This document shows, piece after piece, positions 6,165-11,441 of a stretch of 11,441 nt of DNA. Within the stretch, counting starts at the first letter, position 1; every line of letters begins with the position of its first letter. The stretch is from Curvibacter sp. (GTDB taxonomy: Bacteria > Pseudomonadota > Gammaproteobacteria > Burkholderiales > Burkholderiaceae_C). The position numbers and the translations under genes were made by a program. The stretch spans positions 1 through 11,441 of the forward strand of contig DNQP01000143.1 in assembly GCA_003500955.1 (NCBI GenBank), given 5' to 3'. The notes under the pieces are model-generated. The model was not told the DNA's origin. It ran no database searches and worked only from the letters and a program-made list of their open reading frames with translations.

Positions 6165-7393
6165 GCCGCGACGGCCAGAGTACGGCGGGTACGCCGCACG
6201 CGCAACGCCGTCACCACCAGCGTCAGCTGCACCAGCGCCAGCCCCACGAAGAGCGGGCGCCAGGCCTGCTGGTCCATCAGCAGGCCGAAGATCAGCGGCG
6301 AGACCGCCTGGCCGATGTCCAGCCCCGAATACACCACGCCATAGACGCGACCGCTGGCGTTCTCGGGCGTGGATCGCTTGATCAGCAGATCACGCGATGG
6401 GCCCGCGAAACCGGCCGCAAAGCCCATGCAGGCAAAGAGCACCGGCACGGCCAGGGCCGGCAGCGGTGCCAGGCCCAGCAGCAGCGAGATACCAGCGGCC
6501 ACGGCAAAGCCCGTGCCCACCACACGCTCTCTGCGTGCCGGGTCCGTGGCCAGGAAGCCGCCGACCAGCATGCCGCTGGCGCTGGCCACCATATAGGCCG
6601 TCAGGCACACGGCCACCAGGGTCAGCGGCACGGCGTGCAGCTGACGCGCCGCCTCGGGCGCAAAGGCCTGCACCACGCTGAGCGCCATGGCGAAGATGAA
6701 GAAAAAGGCAAAGCACATCCACACCGCAGGGATGCGCAGGAAATCGAGGCGGCCCTCTCCTGACGCATGGGCCGCCGCACGCGCCGGTGCCGTCGGGGCC
6801 AAGGCCAGACGGCGACCCTGCCCCACGCAGAGCAGCAGCACGGCCAGCACCAGCACACCGGCCGCCACCAGGGCCACGCGCCAGGAATACAGCAGGGTCA
6901 GCGGCACCAGCAGGGCCGGCGCCAGGGCCCAGCCCAGGTTGCCGCTGATGCCGTGCACGCTGTAGGCATGGCCCAGACGCGGCGCACTGACCTTGCGGTT
7001 GATCAGCGTGTAGTCCACCGGGTGAAAGACCCCGTTGCCCAGGCCGGCCACGACGGCGAAGGCCATGAGCATGGCGTAGCTGGTGCTGGCGGCAAAGCCG
7101 AAGGCGGCCAGCGCCAGCAGGCCCAGCCCCGCGTACAGCACCGGCCGCGGGCCGTAGCGGTCGACCCAGAAGCCCGAGAGCGTCTGCACCGCGCAGGAGA
7201 CGACGAAGAAGATCGTCATCAGGAAACCGAGCTCGGCGTAGCTGGTGTGGAACGCCTCCTTGAGCCAGGGAAAGAGCGGCGGCAAGAGCAGCTGGCTGAA
7301 GTGGCTGCAGAGGTGGGCGATGCCGATGAGGCCGATCAGGCTGGCGTCCTGACGCAGCGGAACGGGCGGGGTGGCGAGGCTGGCACTGGACAT
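6161..7393 (-). CDS. MFS transporter (Fsr-like)
   Basis: A 410-residue integral inner-membrane protein with about 12 hydrophobic segments. The first helix region HLCSHFSQLLLPPLFPWLKE followed by SYAELGFLMT resembles the fosmidomycin-resistance (Fsr) type of the major facilitator superfamily. The motif A loop between helices 2 and 3 is GFWVDRYGPRP (about 74-84), and a degenerate counterpart, PSRDLLIKRSTPENASGRVYG, lies in the second half. A central hydrophilic loop (about 195-215) separates the two six-helix bundles. It is probably a proton-driven exporter or a transporter of a small organic compound. It converges on the catabolic operon with a 4-bp overlap and may serve the same pathway, but that is weak inference because it has its own promoter region and opposite strand. 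The start at 7393 has only a weak GGGG ribosome site. Confidence 0.92.
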   Translation of the reverse strand: MSSASLATPPVPLRQDASLIGLIGIAHLCSHFSQLLLPPLFPWLKEAFHTSYAELGFLMTIFFVVSCAVQTLSGFWVDRYGPRPVLYAGLGLLALAAFGFAASTSYAMLMAFAVVAGLGNGVFHPVDYTLINRKVSAPRLGHAYSVHGISGNLGWALAPALLVPLTLLYSWRVALVAAGVLVLAVLLLCVGQGRRLALAPTAPARAAAHASGEGRLDFLRIPAVWMCFAFFFIFAMALSVVQAFAPEAARQLHAVPLTLVAVCLTAYMVASASGMLVGGFLATDPARRERVVGTGFAVAAGISLLLGLAPLPALAVPVLFACMGFAAGFAGPSRDLLIKRSTPENASGRVYGVVYSGLDIGQAVSPLIFGLLMDQQAWRPLFVGLALVQLTLVVTALRVRRTRRTLAVAA

Positions 7394-7563
7394 GCCCCGA
7401 TGCTACTGCAGCAGGCGTGAACTAATGCACACCCGTGCTGCACTGCGTCGCCCGGGTCGCATGGACGGGCCGAATCCGTGAACTACTCCCTCGCCAAAAT
7501 CGCCGATCGTTACAGAATGCAACCATAGCCACGACAGAACACCACACGGCAATCCTCAGCTTC

Positions 7564-7568
7564 AGGGA
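7564..7568 (+). promoter_or_regulatory. Ribosome-binding site deciding the start at 7576
   Basis: AGGGA lies 7 nt before the ATG at 7576. The same frame is open back to a GTG at 7435, but that upstream stretch has no ribosome site and a composition unlike the gene, so the ATG is preferred. Confidence 0.6.
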
Positions 7569-7575
7569 CAACATC

Positions 7576-8001
7576 ATGATCATCTTGCCCATCGGCGACG
7601 ACGCCCCGGAACCCTCGCAGCCCACGCCCTCGCGGCCGGCGCCGCTGCAAAGCACGGTGCACCTGCTGGTGATGGGCTTCACGCCCGCCGAGCGCGAGCT
7701 GATCCAGGGCATCACCGCCCTGTCCCAACGCCGCCATCTGCGCATCGAGCTCAGCGGATCGGACAGCATGGACGCCGCTGACGTGATCCTGCTCGACGGC
7801 AACGACACCAAGGTCATGACCTGGGCCGCCAAGGGCCGCATGCCGACGGGCAAGGTGGTGATCCAGGTCGACGGCCAGGCCCTGCCGGGTCATATCCACC
7901 TGCAGCGCCCCATCCAGTGGCCCAGCCTGCCGGCGCTGCTGCAGCAGGCCCTGGGGATCGAAGCGCCGCACAGCTCACGCCAGCCGCTGAGCACCTTCTG
8001 A
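7576..8001 (+). CDS. Hypothetical protein, possible degenerate receiver-like domain
   Basis: I do not recognise this 141-residue protein as a named family. It begins with a low-complexity Pro/Ser-rich stretch (about 8-25: DDAPEPSQPTPSRPAPLQ), then a compact alpha/beta region: strand STVHLLVMGF, a helix with TPAERELIQGITAL, strand HLRIELSG, strand ADVILLDGND (about 74-83), a second TGKVVIQVDG strand and HIHLQRPIQWPSLPALLQQAL. The strand order and the Asp after a hydrophobic strand recall the fold of response-regulator receiver domains, but the acidic pocket and conserved Lys/Thr are not evident, so a phosphorylation role is not supported. The repeated RPIQWPSLPALL pattern near the C-terminus is probably diagnostic of an uncharacterised family. 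Third-position GC is high, so it is a real gene. It stands alone between the divergent MFS gene and a mobile-element-like sequence. Confidence 0.75.
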   Translation: MIILPIGDDAPEPSQPTPSRPAPLQSTVHLLVMGFTPAERELIQGITALSQRRHLRIELSGSDSMDAADVILLDGNDTKVMTWAAKGRMPTGKVVIQVDGQALPGHIHLQRPIQWPSLPALLQQALGIEAPHSSRQPLSTF

Positions 8002-8026
8002 GCACCGGCGCCTGTGGCGCAGGAAG

Positions 8027-8053
8027 AGGGCCTGTTCACACTATTTTCTTGAG
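8027..8053 (+). repeat. Left terminal inverted repeat
   Basis: It is the exact reverse complement of 8268-8294 over 27 bp (26 bp if the outermost A/T pair is taken as flank). It is AT-richer than the surrounding DNA in its inner half (ACACTATTTTCTTGAG). Confidence 0.93.
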
Positions 8054-8056
8054 TAC

Positions 8057-8157
8057 GAACGGGATGCAGACGGTGCCAATCTAGGCGTGCGACGAAGCCC
8101 AGACTGGCCGTCTGGGTGAGGAGTGCAACGACGAGTGGCGCCGTCTGCACCCCGTTC
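8057..8157. repeat. First internal branch of the element
   Basis: The outer arms 8057-8077 and 8137-8157 pair at 19 of 21 positions; one mismatch would be a G-U pair in RNA. The loop contains a 7-bp perfect hairpin at 8098-8116. Confidence 0.85.
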
Positions 8158-8172
8158 CCTTCGGGTTGTGGC

Positions 8173-8254
8173 CAAAAAGGCCATGCGCGGCGTTGCGAAG
8201 CCTTGCCGGGGGCCTACCCCGGCTGCGTTTCGCGCCTTGCGCATGGCCTTTTTG
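8173..8254. repeat. Second internal branch of the element
   Basis: CAAAAAGGCCATGCGC (8173-8188) is perfectly complementary to 8239-8254. The stem continues imperfectly with bulges and ends in a 7-bp GC hairpin (8205-8223). GCGTTGCG (8190-8197) could instead pair with CGCAACGC at 8258-8265, giving an alternative fold. Confidence 0.85.
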
Positions 8255-8267
8255 TTCCGCAACGCAT

Positions 8268-8294
8268 CTCAAGAAAATAGTGTGAACAGGCCCT
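8268..8294 (-). repeat. Right terminal inverted repeat
   Basis: Exact reverse complement of 8027-8053. Its outer end is 17 bp from the ATG of the glutathione S-transferase gene. Confidence 0.93.
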
Positions 8295-8311
8295 AGGGGT
8301 ACCATGCGCGC

Positions 8312-9016
8312 ATGAACGCACTGTCCGACTTTCCCATCACCCGCAAGTGGCCGGCCCAGCACCCGGAGCGCCTGCAGCTCTATTCCCTGCCCACGCCCAA
8401 CGGCGTCAAGGTGTCCATCCTGCTGGAGGAGACGGGCCTGCCCTATGAGCCCCACCTCGTGCGCTTCGACAGCAACGAGCAGCTCAGCCCCGAGTTTCTC
8501 AGCCTGAATCCCAATAACAAGATTCCGGCCATCATCGACCCCGATGGGCCCGGCGGCAAGCCGCTGGCGCTGTTCGAATCGGGCGCCATCCTCGTCTACC
8601 TGGCGGGCAAGACCGGGCAATTCATGCCCGCTGAGGACGCGCTGCGCTACGAAACCCTGCAATGGCTGATGTGGCAGATGGGCGGTGTCGGCCCCATGTT
8701 CGGGCAGCTCGGCTTCTTCCACAAGTTCGCCGGCAAGGACTACGAGGACAAGCGCCCGCGCGATCGCTACGTGGCCGAATCGCGCCGCCTGCTGGGGGTA
8801 CTCAACCAGCGCCTGCAGGGCCGGCGCTGGATCATGGGCGAGGACTACAGCATCGCCGACATCGCCGTCTTCCCCTGGGTGCGCAATCTGCTGGGCTACT
8901 ACGAGGCCGGCGACCTGGTCGGCATCGCGAGCTTCCCCGAGGTCACGCGTGCGCTCGCTGCCTTCGTGGCGCGGCCCGCGGTGCAACGCGGGCTGAACAT
9001 ACCGCGGCGGGACTGA
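8312..9016 (+). CDS. Glutathione S-transferase family protein, YfcG/YghU-like (Nu class)
   Basis: The protein has 234 residues. The N-terminal thioredoxin-like domain reads LYSLPTPNGVKVSILLEE (23-40), where T28-P29-N30 matches the TPN active-site turn of E. coli YfcG and YghU. NPNNKIPAI (66-74) holds the cis-proline (P72), and LFESGAILVYLA (87-98) supplies the glutathione gamma-glutamyl contacts E89 and S90. The C-terminal helical domain has LQWLMWQMGGVGPMFGQ and YSIADIAVFPW, the N-capping box of GSTs. YfcG-type enzymes act as cytosolic glutathione-dependent disulfide reductases rather than classical transferases. The ATG at 8312 follows AGGGG (8295-8299) by about 12 nt. The element at 8027-8294 ends 17 bp upstream, so the promoter is probably inside or beyond that element. 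A strong terminator follows. Confidence 0.95.
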   Translation: MNALSDFPITRKWPAQHPERLQLYSLPTPNGVKVSILLEETGLPYEPHLVRFDSNEQLSPEFLSLNPNNKIPAIIDPDGPGGKPLALFESGAILVYLAGKTGQFMPAEDALRYETLQWLMWQMGGVGPMFGQLGFFHKFAGKDYEDKRPRDRYVAESRRLLGVLNQRLQGRRWIMGEDYSIADIAVFPWVRNLLGYYEAGDLVGIASFPEVTRALAAFVARPAVQRGLNIPRRD

Positions 9017-9038
9017 ACCGCGCCTGAGCACCAGCAAC

Positions 9039-9064
9039 AAGGGCCGCGCAGAGACGCGGCCCTT
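9039..9064. terminator. Bidirectional terminator between the GST and deacetylase genes
   Basis: AAGGGCCGCG (9039-9048) and CGCGGCCCTT (9055-9064) form a perfect 10-bp stem with loop CAGAGA. A short T-run is at the plus-strand end and a CTTGTTG tail in the other direction, so it can serve both convergent genes. Confidence 0.8.
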
Positions 9065-9092
9065 TGCATAGGCGTTGTACCCGCTTCCGTGC

Positions 9093-10025
9093 TCAGCGCC
9101 CCATGAGCGCGCGCACGTGCGCGGCCGTGCCGCTGGCCAGGCCTTCGAGGCTGTAGCCGCCCTCGAGCACCGAGACCACGCGGCCCTGGGCCGTCTCGTC
9201 GGCCACCTTCATGAGCTCGCGCGTGATCCAGTGGTAGTCCTCGTCGGTGAACTGAAGCCCGCCCAGCGGGTCCAGGTGATGGGCGTCGAAGCCAGCCGAG
9301 ATGATGAGCAGCTCGGGCGCGAAGTTGCGCAGCGCGGGCAGCAGGTGGTCCGTCATGGCCGCGCGGAAGGCCGCGGAGCCCGTGCCGCGTGCGAAGGGCA
9401 CGTTGACGATGTTGCCGGCCACGCCGGTCTCCTGCTTGGCGCCGGTGCCCGGGTAGAAATTGCCCTGGTGGCAGGAGCCGTAGAACAGGTCCGGGTCGTC
9501 CCAGAAGCTGTTCTGCGTGCCGTTGCCGTGGTGCACGTCAAAGTCCACCACGGCCACACGCTGCAGGCCGTGCTGCTTGCGCGCGTGCAGGGCCGCGATG
9601 GCGGCCTGGTTGAAGACGCAGAAGCCCATGGCATGGTCGGCCTCGGCGTGGTGGCCGCAGGGACGGGTGGCGCAGAAGACGTTCTTGACCTCGCGCTTCA
9701 CCACATCGTCCACGCCCGCGCAGGCGGCGCCCACGCAACGCAGCACCGCCTCCAGCGTGCCCGAGGACATGATCGTGTCACCCGCGTCCAGCAGCTGGTA
9801 GCCCTGGGCGGGCGCGAGCGACTTGACCTCCTCGACATAACCCGGCGTGTGCACGTGCAGCACCTGCTCGAAGGTGCCCAGGGGCGCATCGCGCCAAGCC
9901 ACGTCGGCGAAATCCGGCGTCTTCAGCGCGGCGAGCACGGCTTCGAGGCGCTCGGGCGATTCGGGGTGGTGCGGGCCGGGCTTGTGGTTGAAGCAGGCTT
10001 CGTGGGTGTAGATCAGGGTGCTCAT
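9093..10025 (-). CDS. Histone deacetylase family protein (class II type zinc amidohydrolase)
   Basis: A 310-residue complete protein of the bacterial HDAC-like/acetylpolyamine amidohydrolase superfamily. HPESPERL (20-27) is the usual N-terminal motif. RPCGHHAEADHAMGFCVFN (121-139) contains the tandem active-site histidines H125 and H126. DFDVHHGNGTQ (161-171) provides zinc ligands D163 and H165, SAGFDAHHLDPLGG supplies the third, D247, and EGGY holds catalytic Tyr 291. All catalytic residues are therefore present. The family removes acetyl groups from lysine side chains, polyamines or related amides in the cytosol; the bacterial substrate is not evident. GAGGAAG (10036-10042) precedes the start by 10 nt. 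It is a single-gene unit convergent with the GST gene. The short CFNHKPGPHHPESPERL opening resembles the HDAC6-like FB188 HDAH class more than acetoin-utilisation AcuC proteins. Confidence 0.95.
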   Translation of the reverse strand: MSTLIYTHEACFNHKPGPHHPESPERLEAVLAALKTPDFADVAWRDAPLGTFEQVLHVHTPGYVEEVKSLAPAQGYQLLDAGDTIMSSGTLEAVLRCVGAACAGVDDVVKREVKNVFCATRPCGHHAEADHAMGFCVFNQAAIAALHARKQHGLQRVAVVDFDVHHGNGTQNSFWDDPDLFYGSCHQGNFYPGTGAKQETGVAGNIVNVPFARGTGSAAFRAAMTDHLLPALRNFAPELLIISAGFDAHHLDPLGGLQFTDEDYHWITRELMKVADETAQGRVVSVLEGGYSLEGLASGTAAHVRALMGR

Positions 10026-10078
10026 GGTGGGTTGTCTTCCTCAGCTGAATCTCGAAATCATCGCCGCATCCGGGGCAA

Positions 10079-10107
10079 GCCATAGCGTGCTTGGCGTCAA
10101 TTCTCAA
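10079..10107 (-). promoter_or_regulatory. Weak candidate promoter for the deacetylase gene
   Basis: On the minus strand TTGAGA (10107-10102) and TATGGC (10084-10079) are 17 bp apart. The -35 is good (5 of 6), the -10 poor (3 of 6). The leader would be about 47 nt. Confidence 0.3.
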
Positions 10108-10144
10108 TGAACCGGATGCATCTTGCACAGCGCCGCTGCGCTGG

Positions 10145-10202
10145 CCCCCGTGACCCCCGCCAGTTTGTGCCCCCGGTACCCCCTAGGCAAACCCCCACCC
10201 CC
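10145..10202 (-). other. Potential G-quadruplex region (six runs of five G on the minus strand)
   Basis: C-runs of five occur at 10145-10149, 10154-10158, 10170-10174, 10179-10183, 10192-10196 and 10198-10202, so the minus strand has six G5 runs. The four rightmost are separated by loops of 4, 8 and 1 nt, which satisfies the usual G-quadruplex rule. The region overlaps the promoter of the 77-aa gene and lies upstream of the divergent deacetylase gene. Confidence 0.65.
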
Positions 10203-10212
10203 TTCCTAGAAT
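10184..10212 (+). promoter_or_regulatory. Candidate promoter of the 77-aa gene
   Basis: TAGGCA (10184-10189, 4 of 6) and TAGAAT (10207-10212, 5 of 6) are 17 bp apart. Transcription would start near 10219, about 20 nt before the ATG. The two C5 runs at 10192-10202 lie in the spacer. Confidence 0.5.
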
Positions 10213-10239
10213 GGCTCGCACGACTCCGCGAAGGCAGCC

Positions 10240-10473
10240 ATGGCCACCATCACCTGGAAGGAAACGCCCCCCGTCTTGACGGCGCTGCTGGACGACGCCC
10301 CGGTCTGCACCGTCAGAGGCAAGGACATCGGTGGCTGGACAGCCAGCTGGCTGGGTGAACGGCTCTGGCCAGCTCCCGCCCACCTGCCCAAGGCCACGCC
10401 GCAAGCGACGCGGTTCTTCACGGATCTGGAAGAGGCCAAAGCCGCCGTCGAGACGGAACTCGGCCGGGCCTGA
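10240..10473 (+). CDS. Hypothetical small protein, 77 aa
   Basis: I do not recognise the family. The sequence reads MATITWKETPPVLTALLDD, then VCTVRGKDIGGWTASWLGE, a Trp-rich central part, and ends with a charged helix FFTDLEEAKAAVETELGRA. No signal peptide or membrane segment is seen, so it is probably cytosolic. Third positions are strongly G or C, matching the neighbours, which supports a real gene. AAGG lies about 8 nt before the ATG, behind a plausible sigma-70 promoter. It converges with the 72-aa gene across only 16 bp and has no clear terminator. The pattern of beta strands followed by a C-terminal helix would fit a small domain of about 70 residues; function cannot be proposed. Confidence 0.75.
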   Translation: MATITWKETPPVLTALLDDAPVCTVRGKDIGGWTASWLGERLWPAPAHLPKATPQATRFFTDLEEAKAAVETELGRA

Positions 10474-10489
10474 GGCCGCAGCACGAGGC

Positions 10490-10708
10490 TCAGAGCGTAC
10501 CCCACTCGCTGGTCTTGCTGAACACCACCTCGCCCGTGGGCACGTGCACGACCTTGACCACCCCGCCCGGCGGCTCGGTCTTGCACTTGGCAGCCAAAGA
10601 AACCGCCAGGTCCCGATCGGCCAGCAGCTCGCCGTTGTAGAGCGGCGAACGCGGCAGCGTGGCCACGATGCGGTGTGCGCTTTCGATCCTGTAGGCTGGC
10701 TTGTCCAT
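10490..10708 (-). CDS. Hypothetical small protein, 72 aa
   Basis: The start MDKPAYRIESAHRIVATLP is chosen because AGAGAGG (minus strand, 10720-10714) sits 5 nt upstream; the frame is open for 21 more codons but that part lacks a ribosome site. The middle LLADRDLAVSLAAKCKTEPP and the end VVKVVHVPTGEVVFSKTSEW suggest a small alpha/beta domain with two final strands. No membrane segment, cysteine cluster or signal peptide is present; there is a single Cys. I do not recognise the family. Third-position GC supports coding. It faces the 77-aa gene tail to tail. Confidence 0.72.
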   Translation of the reverse strand: MDKPAYRIESAHRIVATLPRSPLYNGELLADRDLAVSLAAKCKTEPPGGVVKVVHVPTGEVVFSKTSEWGTL

Positions 10709-10713
10709 GTCCA

Positions 10714-10720
10714 CCTCTCT
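10714..10720 (-). promoter_or_regulatory. Ribosome-binding site deciding the start of the 72-aa gene
   Basis: AGAGAGG on the minus strand lies 5 nt before the ATG at 10708-10706. It favours this start over an in-frame ATG at 10771. Confidence 0.65.
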
Positions 10721-10846
10721 GAGCTGCGCCTGATGTGCAGACAAGGATAGGATGACACGCAAGCATTTCAAGCGTGTTTACCCCGCGTCACATGTGGAGA
10801 AATCGGCCGGTGACCGCATGGTTTGGCAGGCATCCACCATGCGAAA

Positions 10847-10875
10847 GCCCGCTTCTTTCGGTGCAAGAAGCGGGC
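10847..10875 (-). terminator. Intrinsic-type terminator after clpB
   Basis: GCCCGCTTCTT (10847-10857) and AAGAAGCGGGC (10865-10875) form a perfect 11-bp stem with a 7-nt loop. Read from clpB on the minus strand, the stem is followed by TTTCG, a short U-run. It lies 38 bp after the clpB stop codon. The plus-strand direction has no T-run. Confidence 0.75.
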
Positions 10876-10913
10876 GATGGGCCGAGGTCCTCATCCGGCC
10901 GGCCCCCTCGGGC

Positions 10914-11441
<528 letters not shown>

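Larger units (their letters stand above)
8027..8294. mobile_element. 268-bp MITE-like element with perfect terminal inverted repeats and nested palindromes
   Basis: The ends are 27-bp exact inverted repeats (8027-8053 and 8268-8294), starting AGGGCCTGTTCACACTATTT at the left. Inside lie two further arms. The first pairs 8057-8077 with 8137-8157 (19 of 21 match) around a loop holding CCCAGAC-TGGCC-GTCTGGG (8098-8116). The second pairs 8173-8188 with 8239-8254 (16 of 16) and is capped by GCCGGGG-GCCTA-CCCCGGC (8205-8223). The whole can fold as a long stem with two branches. There is no gene inside. No convincing target-site duplication is visible: at most a 2-bp AG flanks both sides. It is best explained as a miniature inverted-repeat element mobilised by a transposase elsewhere, but the parent family is not identified. 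Confidence 0.8.

Noticed and set aside
7435..7575. Longer start (GTG at 7435) for the 141-aa protein
   Set aside because: The extra 47 codons lack a ribosome site and do not resemble coding sequence; AGGGA before 7576 is better.
8008..8020. GCGCC-TGT-GGCGC hairpin just after the 141-aa gene as its terminator
   Set aside because: The 5-bp stem without a T-run is too short for confident calling; the neighbouring palindromic element may act as the real stop.
8041..8262. Small open frames inside the palindromic element, for example 8041-8262 on the minus strand
   Set aside because: They result from the inverted-repeat structure, have no ribosome site and no recognisable domain. A transposase or cargo gene is therefore not supported.
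8252..8280. Outward promoter in the right terminal repeat (TTGTTC-17-AAATAG)
   Set aside because: The -35 is passable but the -10 matches consensus at only two positions, so I do not call it.
8024..8296. Target-site duplication of the element
   Set aside because: The flanks show only a 2-bp AG match, which could be chance, so insertion mechanism and parent transposase family cannot be assigned.

Overview
The window looks like chromosomal DNA of a GC-rich betaproteobacterium, most likely Burkholderiales and probably Comamonadaceae. The reasons are a Bug/TctC-type periplasmic receptor without membrane partners, strong third-position GC in every gene, CCCCC-TCAA-GGGGG type intergenic hairpins, and a ClpB C-terminus of betaproteobacterial flavour. 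The genus assignment is inference.

Region 1 (1-6164) is a catabolic locus. A thiamine-diphosphate enzyme of the acetolactate synthase/benzoylformate decarboxylase type (minus strand, cut by the left edge) diverges from a TetR regulator (959-1609). Downstream on the plus strand is a run of four genes: a Bug receptor, a Gfo/Idh/MocA oxidoreductase, a DUF993 protein of the dihydrodipicolinate-synthase-like fold and a xylose-isomerase-like TIM barrel. The last two overlap by 4 bp. Two related palindromes lie in front of tetR (934-949) and at the predicted transcription start of the Bug gene (1660-1675), so one TetR protein probably controls the whole locus. The enzyme set reads as uptake, oxidation, isomerisation, aldol-type cleavage and TPP-dependent processing of a polyol, sugar or sugar acid; the substrate cannot be read from the sequence.

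Region 2 (6161-9064) has an MFS transporter on the minus strand whose stop codon shares a CTAG with the isomerase stop. A 141-aa protein of unknown function follows, then a 268-bp mobile-element-like sequence (8027-8294) with perfect 26-27 bp terminal inverted repeats and further nested palindromes, with no credible gene. Only 17 bp separate it from the start of a YfcG/YghU-like glutathione S-transferase.

Region 3 (9039-11441) has a bidirectional terminator, a complete class II-type histone-deacetylase-family amidohydrolase (minus), a GC-rich intergenic region with six runs of five G on the minus strand, two small convergent hypothetical genes, and the C-terminal 175 residues of ClpB (minus, cut by the right edge) with its terminator.

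The two most unusual items are the nested-palindrome element at 8027-8294 and the TetR-linked DUF993 catabolic locus. I see no rRNA, tRNA, CRISPR or prophage genes.
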